Assembly: GCA_032433595.1 (NCBI GenBank)
Contig: JASWJB010000604.1
Coordinates: 1-12,473, forward strand
Length of the DNA: 12,473 nt
Direction: 5' to 3'
DNA from: Conoideocrella luteorostrata
Taxonomy: Eukaryota; Ascomycota; Sordariomycetes; Hypocreales; Clavicipitaceae
Each line of letters begins with the position of its first letter. Position 1 is the stretch's first letter. This document shows positions 1 through 7,889 of this stretch, in pieces. The translations under genes and the position numbers were made by a program. The notes under the pieces are model-generated. The model did not search any database and was not told the origin of the DNA. It was given only the letters and a program-made list of their open reading frames with translations.

Positions 1-58
1 GCTGTTCTGACCGTTGCTCTCTTGAAGATTGGAAGCATCCATTTTGGCTGGATTGGAT

Positions 59-226
59 AGGTTCAATTTGACCGATATGACTAGGTTCAATTTGACCGAT
101 ATGACTAGGTTCAATTTGACCGATATGGCTAGGTTCAATTTGACCGATATGACTAGGTTCAATTTGACCGATATGACTAGGTTCAATTTGACCGATATGA
201 CTAGGTTCAATTTGACCGATATGGTT
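59..226. repeat. Minisatellite, 7 x 24 bp, inside copia pol
   Basis: Seven head-to-tail 24-bp units of the form AGGTTCAATTTGACCGATAT plus four bases are nearly identical; unit 3 has GGCT where the others have GACT, and unit 7 ends differently. The unit length is a multiple of three, so the minus-strand pol frame stays open through it and gives a repeated octapeptide (IGQIEPSH). It lies just downstream of the pre-integrase motif in pol. Plus-strand open frames here are a by-product of the repeat. Confidence 0.95.
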
Positions 227-588
227 GAATTCAATTACAGGTTGACTATGAATTTGGGTTGTACGGAAGATAGATTCCTTGCCTTTGGTCACTTCGCTGG
301 TGGCTGGATTCCAATTGAATCCCTTCCTGACGAAGATATCTAAGGAAGCAACATTCGTGTGGAACGAAGGTATATAAGCTACGTTCTGCAGCATAAAGAG
401 CCCATTAGGCAGTTAAAGATATACTATGCCGTATCCATGGATTTGAATTTGGTGGTTGCCAGCATAGATAGTCTCGATAGTCTGAAGAGGCTGATATTCC
501 TTGATACGACTAATATTATTATAAATGTGCAAATCGGCACATGAGTTAAGAAGGAAGGAATCCCGTAACGGATAGATTTGTTGACTGC

Positions 589-636
589 CTTCCTGACTAG
601 ATTCCTGACTAGATTCCTAACTAGATTCCTGACTAG
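589..636. repeat. Tandem repeat, 4 x 12 bp, between gag and protease
   Basis: Four 12-bp units (ATTCCTGACTAG; the first starts with C instead of A) lie in the linker between zinc knuckle and protease. On the coding strand they give Gln-Glu-Ser-Ser repeats. The unit at 613-624 carries TAG where its neighbours have CAG, so this single repeat shows one C-to-T transition at a CpA site next to unmutated copies. Confidence 0.9.
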
Positions 637-1801
637 CCCGTTGACTATAGAATCTAGCAAAGGCAACGCCTTTAATATCTAGATTTTTAGGCTTCTTATC
701 TAGCTCGTTGAACCTATCTAAGATTCGCTTCACCCGGTCTTGCATATACCGATATTTTAGCTTCTTATTGACTATGGCTTGGACTGACTGGTCTGGTTGC
801 TAATTTTCAGGCCTTTTCTGCTCGTTTAGATATAGGCAGTCCTGATACCAATGCTTCTGACTACATAGGCACTTAGGTGGCTGCTTGCGATTAGATTCCG
901 TAGATAACGAATTTAACGACTAACTAGGATGCTGACCTTGTTGACTAGCATCCTTGCCTTGGAATGTGGCCGAAAATGCACCTCCCTTGGATTCCGTGGT
1001 TTTCTAGCTTTGGAAATGCTGCTCAAAGAGGTCACTTATCTTCTAACTAATAGGAATTTTATCCTCCCATCTGGGCTTATTGGCCGTAGATTTGTCACGA
1101 ATCCGGTTATTCCAATAGTTAGAAAATGATGGCGCAATCGTGGCCACAGATGCTAGGAAATCTAGCGTTGGCTTAATTCCTTGAACATTAGGAAGACTAA
1201 TGCTTTGAGCGTCTTAGCATGCTAGCTGCTAGCTTGTAATCCAGGTCTGTATCTTCGTACGATTTAGTGCCTTTAGAATCTGCTTATATCTCGCTAGAAC
1301 CTCTCGTTAATAGTCGTAATTAGTAGGCTTAAACCGGCTTTACAGTAATTCTAGCTAACGGGCGATATTTGTTTCTAGCGCTATTATATTAAAGTAGCTG
1401 CTAATAGATAAAATAATGTGCCAATAAATGCTAGTAATTGCCTTCTTATAACGATAATAACCTTATAATTTCGTACGATAGTTATTGTTCAGGAATTCAA
1501 GCCTCTTAAATTGCTCAGCATCTAAGTCGACGATGCTTGCAGCATCCAGGTCAATTATGCCGGGACTTGGCTCAATAGGCTCAATGAATTCCGGTCGATT
1601 TGCTGCTTTAGGGTCTAGATACTACCAGACACCTTCAGCTACAGCAATTTGCTTGATTAAAGCAATCCATAGGTTCTAATTACTAGTCCCTTAAAGGACT
1701 GCATAGGAAGAAGGACCATTAGAGGGATCCATGATAGCTCGTAAAGATATTATAAAATGATGTAATTTGTGACAGTGGAATAATAAGAATGCTTGCGCAG
1801 A

Positions 1802-1815
1802 CCCGGGCTCATAAC
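1802..1815 (-). promoter_or_regulatory. Primer-binding site for half-tRNA initiator Met
   Basis: The minus strand reads GTTATGAGCCCGGG directly after the LTR end. Its first 11 bases are the exact complement of GGGCTCATAAC, the anticodon arm of fungal initiator tRNA-Met ending at nucleotide 39. Drosophila copia and yeast Ty5 are known to prime reverse transcription from the 5' half of tRNA-iMet cut at this point. Its place between LTR and gag supports the assignment. Confidence 0.7.
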
Positions 1816-1878
1816 TGTCAACACAAAAAGAACATGCTCTAATTGCGCAGCAATTATTGTATATTATAACCTGTGACA
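1816..1878 (-). repeat. LTR-like end of the copia element (TGTCA...TGACA)
   Basis: On the minus strand this 63-bp segment begins TGTCA and ends TGACA, the short inverted TG..CA ends typical of LTRs, and it stops exactly where the primer-binding site begins. It contains TATAATATA, a possible LTR core promoter. At 63 bp it is much shorter than ordinary fungal LTRs, so it is either internally deleted or the outer boundary is misplaced. The 3' end (1816) is more secure than the 5' end (1878). A matching 3' LTR left of the window would settle it. Confidence 0.45.
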
Positions 1879-2650
1879 TGTGGAAACCTCGTAGAAGGCG
1901 GTACGGATACCATGGCGCAAACAACATTAGTGTTTTTGCAAGCCATGACCAACCATCCGGATGTCCAAAAAAAAGCACAAAAAGACATAGATGCAATCGT
2001 TGGTTTGGATCGAGTACCAACCTGGACTGACTTTGGCAAACTTCCCTATGTCACCCAGGTGGTCAAAGAACTGCTACGATGGCGACCTCCTGCTCCAAGT
2101 GCATTTCCTCATGAGCTGACCCAAGGTGTGAACTACTCTTTTTTGAGATTGCCACTATGAAAACTAACTTCTCGTAGATGATGAGATTGATGGCAGAAGA
2201 ATTCCTGCCAAGTCGACTATTATCGTGAATATATGGGGTATACACCACGATCCAGCACGATATTCAGAGCCAGAATCGTTTGACCCCTCAAGGTTTGAAG
2301 GAAAGATAGGTACAGCTTCCGCACATGCAAACTCTGGTGATTATGAGGGACGAGATCACTTCGCATATGGAGCAGGTCGGCGAATCTGACCCGGTATTCA
2401 TCTAGCTGAGCGTGGTTTGTTTTGTTCCGTCGTCAAGCTTCTTTGGGGTTTCAAAGTGTCCCAAAAGCGAGACGTGGTAGGACATCCCATTCAAATTGAT
2501 ACAGATCCGCGTACAGGCTATCGCGATGGCTTTCTGAACCAGGTGCTCCCCTTTGAGGTAGACGTCAGTGTAAGATCAGAGAGGCACAGGGAAACGATAA
2601 TCGCCGAGCGTAGAAGGGCTGAATCTGAGGTGTTTAGCAAGTTTACGTAG
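1879..2650 (+). pseudogene. Cytochrome P450, C-terminal half; heme-Cys codon is TGA
   Basis: Homology starts at the I-helix (CGNLVEGGTDTMAQ, 1879-1920; oxygen-binding G-G-T-D-T). The K-helix ExxR is KELLRW, with Glu at 2068 and Arg at 2077. An intron at 2126-2177 (donor GTGTGA, branch CTAAC at 2164, acceptor TAG) restores the frame to DDEIDGRRIP. The PERF-like region is FDPSRF (about 2279-2296) and the heme loop is FAYGAGRRI-stop-PGIHLAER (2360-2413). The TGA at 2387-2389 stands where the thiolate cysteine must be. After it the frame stays open to TAG at 2648-2650 with a normal microsomal P450 tail. Roughly the first 280-300 residues (membrane anchor to H helix) are absent, cut off at the retroelement junction. 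With neither heme ligand nor N-terminus it cannot work as a P450. It resembles fungal secondary-metabolism P450s and may once have served the neighbouring oxidase or peptide cluster; that link is inference. Confidence 0.9.
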
Positions 2651-2921
2651 AGTTTGGGGCCTTTCTAGCTGAGCAATAAACATTTCATCAATTCAAGAGT
2701 TCCGCCTATAGTCTTATCGACTTGAATTGTCTTTCAGCTATTACGATAGTGTTCCCATGGCTATCATCATGTGGAAAGTGGGTCTCCAAGACGAGGATCA
2801 CTCGCATTTATGTTAGATGTAAGAGATCTGGCTATAATAGTAACTTGTCCATGGCCATGACGCCCTGAGGCCCTGTGGCTGCTCCCACTGCGCCCGCAGC
2901 TATCCAGAATAGGTAAATAGC

Positions 2922-2992
2922 TGACCGCGAAAATGTCGACCCAGGATTGTTGACCGCGAAACTCAATTGATGCTAGCGTCGTGACCGCAAAA
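2922..2992 (+). repeat. Three spaced copies of TGACCGCRAAA
   Basis: TGACCGCGAAA occurs at 2922-2932 and 2951-2961, and TGACCGCAAAA at 2982-2992. The spacing is 29 and 31 bp, close to three helical turns, and all copies share one orientation. They could be subterminal transposase-binding repeats of a decayed DNA transposon or binding sites for a regulator; nothing else in the sequence decides between these. Confidence 0.5.
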
Positions 2993-3120
2993 CCCAAAAC
3001 GGATATCTACGCGAGCCTCCGCAGACCCGACAGCCCCAGGAAAAGAGGCACCAACACCGCCCATAGAATATAAGACATGATAATAATTTACTATAATAAT
3101 ATTTAGTGAGCTCACACTTT

Positions 3121-3135
3121 TGCACCTTTGGTGCA
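3121..3135. repeat. Perfect inverted repeat TGCACC-TTT-GGTGCA
   Basis: Two 6-base arms are perfectly complementary around a 3-base spacer. It stands in non-coding sequence between the P450 relic and the oxidase gene. It could be a dimeric regulator site or a transposon remnant; no function can be assigned. Confidence 0.4.
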
Positions 3136-3864
3136 GCGGATATTTAAGCTGACAGGTGGCTGAAAATAAGGTGGTTGGAACGAGGCTATCGCGGGACATA
3201 AATAGGAGGCATTGTGGAAGGAATCAGAAGGACATCGGGCGCGGGAAGAATCATCTATGAGTACCTCCACTCGGAGCTGTTACAAAATACGCTAGACAAC
3301 CCTATAATCCACCTTTGATACGCATACACCACCACCACGCACTGCCACACAAAATATGGTTATCTAATTAGCAGCTTAGATAGTGCTCTATACGCGAAAA
3401 CGGGTAATGTTCTTATTCGCGTTCTTTGAGTTATTCTGAGGCGTCACGATGCGGGCGCCGGGCTGCCCGCTATCCGTTAACCTGCTTCCTTTAACAACAC
3501 CACGATCGTCACAGCCATTATTTAAGACCATCAGTTAAAGCTTTTTAATATAACTTTATATATTTTATAAAATTCTTTAGGGTTATATTTAAACGGTAAA
3601 TATATTTAATAAGTAAAGCCTCTACACAAGCAGTAGACGCTAACAGTATCTGGCTTACTCGGTGAATTAGCCAACCGTTAGTTATGTTGTTCAGCACCAC
3701 TACTTTTCACCGAAATTCGATGTCAAACTTATGGCACTCACGGATCGAATATCGAATATTTGTTCGGTATGCTGCTCATACCGCCTATACTTGTACCTTT
3801 GTCCACGTATCACCGACTCAACTCACTGCTGTCCATAGCATCAAACAAGGCCACTCTTATAGAC

Positions 3865-5494
3865 TCACACAATCGGCACGTAGTACCTCATCTTGTTCTC
3901 CGGATCCCACTTGGCTTTGAGCTCTCTCAGCTTTTCCAATCTCCAGTCCTCCCAGCCGTACACCTCGCGCAGGTCCTCATTGCCGTGTGCGTAGTTGACG
4001 TAGGCGCGCAGGCGCTCCGGGTCATCGCTGGCTTCCAGCAAGATCTGGCGCAGGGTCTTCCCGTACCTGTCGGCGAGCGAGTCGATCCTTGGGTCAGGCT
4101 TGTACTGGACGTACGACGTGACCAGGATCTCATCGCTGCGGTGTGGGAACGCCGTGCTCCGCTCGTCGACGGCCTGCACCGCTTGCGTTGAGTAGCCCTC
4201 CAGCAGGAAGAAGGATCCCGCAATCTCGGGGATTTCCTGGAAGCTCTTGTCGATGAAGTCGAACACCTTGCGAACCGCAGACACGTCGAACGTCTTCAGT
4301 CCGATTGGATACCGGAGAGAGGTCAGACCGTAGGCGCATCCGGGCCCATCTACGTCCTGGTAGGTGAGGGCAGCCAGTTCGTGGGTCGTTGCTACACCCG
4401 CCTGGATTGACATGGCTCCGATGTCGTGCAATGGCCTGGCGTATTCACGCGCTTCGGCCTCCGGGCCGTCGTAAATGATGCCATACCAGATGATGGGCTG
4501 CGTGCGATTAGTTTTTGACTTCTGATGATGAAAAATCTCATCGTGATGTGTAGTAACTTACATGGTCGGGGTTAATTTCCACGACTCTGATGATATAACT
4601 CCAATGGATCGCTTGCGCTGGTTGGCTCTTCTGCATTTCATTATGGAGACTGAACAGAGCCTCGAGCTTGTCGCCTGGGAATATGAATATCTCGTAAGAC
4701 CATTTGGGAGCTCGAGGGTTAACGTCGTAGATGCGGTATGTCCACTCAGATACCAGGCCAAAGTTGTGGCCAGCGCCCCTAATGGCCCAGAAGAGGTCGC
4801 GGTTCGAGTCTTCGGATACAGTCACGACATCGCCGCTCGGAACAATGAGCCGCGCCGAGACGATCTGGTCGGCGGGAAGGCCATATTCACCCTGCAACCA
4901 CCCATGACCGCCGCCGAGAACAGGCGCTGAAATTCCAACATTTTCGCAGATTCCAGTGACTGACAGCAGTTAGACTTGGCCTCAACAACCACAAACCCCT
5001 GCGCGGGATGAATGACTACTTACCTGTACGCTTCCCTGCCTCGGCAAGTGCGTCGACGACTTGCTTAACATTCGCCCCACCCCCAATTTTGGCCGTCTTG
5101 CCGTCCTCGGCGACCGTTACGTTGCTCATGTTACGGAAGTCGATCTGAATGGCATTTTGCGCCAAAGCCATCGCTTCTGTCGCGCCGTGGCCTCCGGCTC
5201 TTCCGAAGAATGCCATGTTTTTCCCATTTGCATAGCGGACCTGATTGGTGGGCGTGAATATTTGGTTAGTAGAATGAGCGGCAAATAACGTCGTGCAATG
5301 CTTGGGCACAGGCGTTTCCTTACAGTCTCTTGGATGTCTCTCTCGGTCGCCACCTGCACCAGCGCGGCAACAGTAGGAGCATGATATTCTCTCCACCGAC
5401 TGACAAGACCGAGGAATTCCTTGTCGCCGGGGACGACGACGTTGACGCCTGGTGAAAGCCGCGGCTTTAATTCTGCTGCAATCTGAAGACTCAT
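3865..5494 (-). CDS. BBE-like FAD-linked oxidoreductase (4 exons, 472 aa)
   Basis: Exons are 5494-5324, 5240-5024, 4959-4562 and 4497-3865. The introns of 83, 64 and 64 bp have GTAAGG/GTAAGT donors, CAG acceptors and TACTAAC, CTAAC and CTAAT branch sites. The start at 5494 is favoured by A at -3. The PCMH-type FAD domain covers about residues 35-215, with GRAGGHG carrying His75, the expected 8-alpha-histidyl FAD attachment, and GICENVG carrying Cys134 at the position of the 6-S-cysteinyl attachment in berberine bridge enzyme, then LGGGHGWLQGEYG. The C-terminal BBE segment is also present (YVNY at about 428, YG at 442, and WDPEN near the end). No signal peptide is visible, so it is probably cytosolic. 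Length and both flavin sites suggest an intact oxidase that moves a hydride from substrate to FAD and reduces O2. Its substrate is unknown. It could tailor the nearby peptide product, but that is context only. Confidence 0.93.
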
Positions 5495-7889
5495 GGTTTT
5501 TGGCCTACAAAATGTGATGGTATGATCTCGAATTTCGTAACGCCGGGAGGTGAAGGGTTCCAAACGCTGCTGATGGGTAAAGTAACAGCCTCCATTTCTA
5601 AAGGCATCTAGCAGGATACTTTCTACAACAGCTCTAGGCAGGCCAATGTTATTGAGGCCACATAGCCTGTCCTGTAAGGTGGTTGCGCGGCGACCGGTCA
5701 GGGGGATGGCTTCCGTTTGCATGCGTGTTGGTCATGCCACTAATACTCCCAGGTTCTTAACGCTTGTTGGTGGCTGTGTCCGTTACATGGCAGTGACGTG
5801 GCGTAAGCATTTGTCATGCCATTATCATTAATTATTAATGCAATCCGTGCCGTCGCCCCCTCAGGAATTGGCCGGCTTACTAGCGCCGTCAGCATATACG
5901 TGAAAGATATTACATCCTTCGGCATGATTGCGTACAATAGCAATAGCCAGCCGCAAGGGCGAGCCAATCACGGTGCGTGTCGAACTGGGACTGGAGAGCA
6001 TTGCGACACTGTTTATTATTCTCAGATTGCCAATTCAATGAAGGAGACACACTGCTAGAGTTAACAAGGCGGCATCTAACGGGTTGAAGTGTGTAGTATC
6101 TCTAAATTTTGGTTGCCAAGCACCGAGTGGGGAGCTTAAGGCAACCCTTCACGTCTCGTATGAACGCAAATATTGAATAGCATCTTAGTGGATCCCACCA
6201 GTGCCCGTCCATATGCCTCGTTGTCTATGTGCATTGCGAAGCGTCTGCCGTGTTGCACAATAGTTCTGTCTACTATTAGCGGCGACATCATGTTCGTTGT
6301 TATCGCTACATGGCTAAATTAGGTCCCATGCGTTAATATATCCCACACGCATGCAGTTCGCTTCGTGCCTTCAAGCCATCCGGCTCCACGAATATCATTC
6401 TAATTTTGCATGCCAATGCTGCAATGCGACACCAAAATATTATCGGGGACATGCTATGAAACCACAACAGTATCTTACTGCATGTTAAGCACACCGCTAT
6501 TTGTTTCACTGCACAAATACTATTGCCCGGTCAAATATAACAAAATAAGTAAGTATCTATAGTACTGTATGAACTAACTAAAAGAAAGTAATATTGCAAA
6601 AGAACCGGTATGGAGCTAGCTCGGGAGATACACCGAAAATAGTTGTTTATCTAGCCTGATTAAGCCTAGAGCCATAGTATTCACTCCCTGCTATTCACTT
6701 CCTTCCTATACGCTAAACTGCATCCTCGCAGCTAAGCGTCACGGAATTTGTTCCCCGCATGCTCGGCGCAGAGGTGGTGGTTAGTGTGGATTACAGCCAT
6801 TTCTAGCGTATTTTTGACAGCTCCGAGGACTCCGGAATACTGAGGAAGATGCACCTCTCAGTATGCGCAGTTGATGGAATACAATCGGGGATAGAGATAT
6901 TGGGGGCCAAATGATCGCCGATGATGGATTACACATAGAATCGCAACCAAATCCATCATCATCTGTAACGGTAGTCGTAGCAACTTACTCGGTACCAGCA
7001 CATCCTAGATAGTATCTGATTTTTCTCTAGAACCCTCTCTCTGAGGTGGCTCCAGCGAGAAAGGTGAAGGGTAGACAAAGTCGCCTTGTGTGTATGGAAT
7101 TGGAGGTTGCGGTATGGTAGTGGAGGAGTACTCGGAATTGTTACTTCTCGCCCGGGTTACTCCTGCCAAGCTGCCACTATTGAGCAGCTATCACTAGGCG
7201 GAGTCGGTGAGCGGTTTTCTTTGGAGCTGCATGGTCTTCGTTCATAGATTCAGAGCATGCCCGATCCACTTTATTCTTTGTGAGTCGTTGATAGTCGGTC
7301 CTGCTGGGGCTACGACCTATGATAGTGGTGGGGTACCGATTTCTCAGGCACGCGTTCTTATTCTTGCAAATATGTTTGAAATAAGATAAGATAGACACAG
7401 CCTGGCAAAATTATCTTGTTGGGTGCGACAAGGATGCGGAGAAGGATTATAGAGACTGTGGGGACAAGATACGTACATGACAGCGCATTCCCTTAACATT
7501 TTGTGATTGACAGCACGGCGGATTTCTCGGTCCTTCCTATGCGGCCTTTCTGGCCTTACTGTGTGGGTCAAGTAGAAGATGATGCTCGCGGCTGGGCAAC
7601 TTGTCTTCAATCTTGATACTGCAACCATTTGCTTTGGTGTCACAGCAACCTCCACCCCCCCCCCCCCCCCCTGGGGTTAGTATGGGTATTATTTCCTTCC
7701 TTTTTGAGCTGCCATTGGGGTCTGGATCAAGACGTGATAACGGAGACAGCGCCTCGAGGCGAAAACGAAATCCGCGGAAATCATTTGAACCGCCTGCCCG
7801 CAGCTTCCTCCCCCTTTGGATATTAGACATACTTATCGCTCAGATTTGTTCAAGTTGCAAGTGAACAGTAACGCAAAGGAGTCGCTAAC
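5495..7889. other. Intergenic region between oxidase and RiPP precursor, no gene recognised
   Basis: This 2.4-kb stretch separates the minus-strand oxidase from the plus-strand precursor and should contain both promoters. Short frames exist on both strands (for example 5816-6058 plus and 7177-7398 minus), but none has a recognisable domain or plausible splice partners. The oxidase frame stays open upstream of its chosen ATG to 5722. A run of 17 C lies at 7655-7671. No tRNA-like or long-repeat structure was noticed. Confidence 0.6.
7655..7671 (+). repeat. Homopolymer tract, 17 consecutive C
   Basis: An uninterrupted run of 17 cytosines lies 219 bp upstream of the precursor start codon. G/C runs of this length are rare in fungal DNA, prone to slippage and to sequencing error, and can form G-quadruplex or i-motif-like structures. 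Its exact length should be treated as uncertain. Confidence 0.9.

Larger units (their letters stand above)
1..1732 (-). pseudogene. Copia gag-pol polyprotein, N-terminal part, nonsense-riddled
   Basis: The likely start is the ATG at 1732-1730 (MDPSNGPSSYAVL then a stop), followed in the same frame by a gag-like stretch with W-x-A-L-I-K-Q and GVW-x-YLDP. A zinc knuckle of form C-x-C-x3-H-x4-C (KCLCSQKHWYQDC) lies at 871-836. The protease site near 547 reads LLNSCADLHIYN, where active copia proteases have DSGA or DTGA, so the catalytic Asp is now Asn. NVAYIPSFHTN (385-353) and RKGFNWNP match the segment before the GAG-pre-integrase domain. About 15 in-frame stops were read, among them 1693-1691, 1678-1676 and 619-617; all are TAA or TAG and none is TGA. 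The frame runs off the left edge. This polyprotein would have packaged and copied the element's RNA; it is not functional now. Confidence 0.85.
1..1878 (-). mobile_element. 5' part of a degenerate Ty1/copia LTR retrotransposon
   Basis: Read on the minus strand from 1878 down to the left edge, the parts come in the order expected of a copia element: an LTR-like end, a primer-binding site directly after it, a leader of about 70 bp, gag, a zinc knuckle, the protease region, and the GAG-pre-integrase region. Integrase, reverse transcriptase, RNase H and the 3' LTR are not in the window and would lie to its left. The gag-pol frame is continuous from 1732 to position 1 with no frameshift, but is broken by many TAA/TAG codons, so the copy is dead. 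The element abuts a truncated P450 gene. The Ty1/copia assignment rests on domain order and motif likeness read by eye. Confidence 0.85.
2651..3864. other. Intergenic region, no gene recognised
   Basis: About 1.2 kb with no open frame that resembles a known protein and no splice-joined coding run that I could find. It holds three TGACCGCRAAA copies at 2922, 2951 and 2982, a perfect TGCACC-TTT-GGTGCA inverted repeat at 3121-3135, and a very AT-rich stretch at about 3535-3620. It probably includes the 3' flank of the oxidase encoded just to the right on the minus strand. The AT-rich part could be decayed transposon DNA. Confidence 0.6.

Noticed and set aside
29..343. Plus-strand 104-residue open frame with seven RFNLTDM-type repeats
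   Set aside because: It is the antisense shadow of the 24-bp minisatellite in the minus-strand copia pol frame. It has no signal peptide or dibasic sites, so it is not a second repeat-bearing peptide precursor.
424..666. Minus-strand 80-residue open frame
   Set aside because: It is one frame off the real gag-pol frame, which is recognised by the knuckle, protease and pre-integrase motifs; the apparent LVRN repeat is the 12-bp tandem repeat read in the wrong frame.
1691..2020. Minus-strand 109-residue open frame
   Set aside because: Only its last part, from the ATG at 1732, is meaningful as the gag N-terminus. The upstream part is antisense to the P450 relic and runs through the LTR and primer site.
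2387..2389. TGA at the P450 cysteine read as selenocysteine
   Set aside because: A selenolate ligand would be chemically attractive, but filamentous ascomycetes are not known to have selenocysteine insertion machinery, and the gene also lacks its N-terminal half.
4562..4930. Plus-strand 122-residue open frame
   Set aside because: It is antisense to exon 3 of the FAD oxidase, whose domains and splice sites explain the region fully.
5816..6058. Plus-strand 80-residue open frame and its minus-strand counterpart
   Set aside because: Neither shows a recognisable domain, a good start context with splice partners, or a relation to neighbouring genes.
7537..7864. Open frames with Pro or Gly runs on both strands around 7601-7830
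   Set aside because: The homopolymeric residues come from the C17 tract; no domain, splice logic or conservation cue supports a protein.
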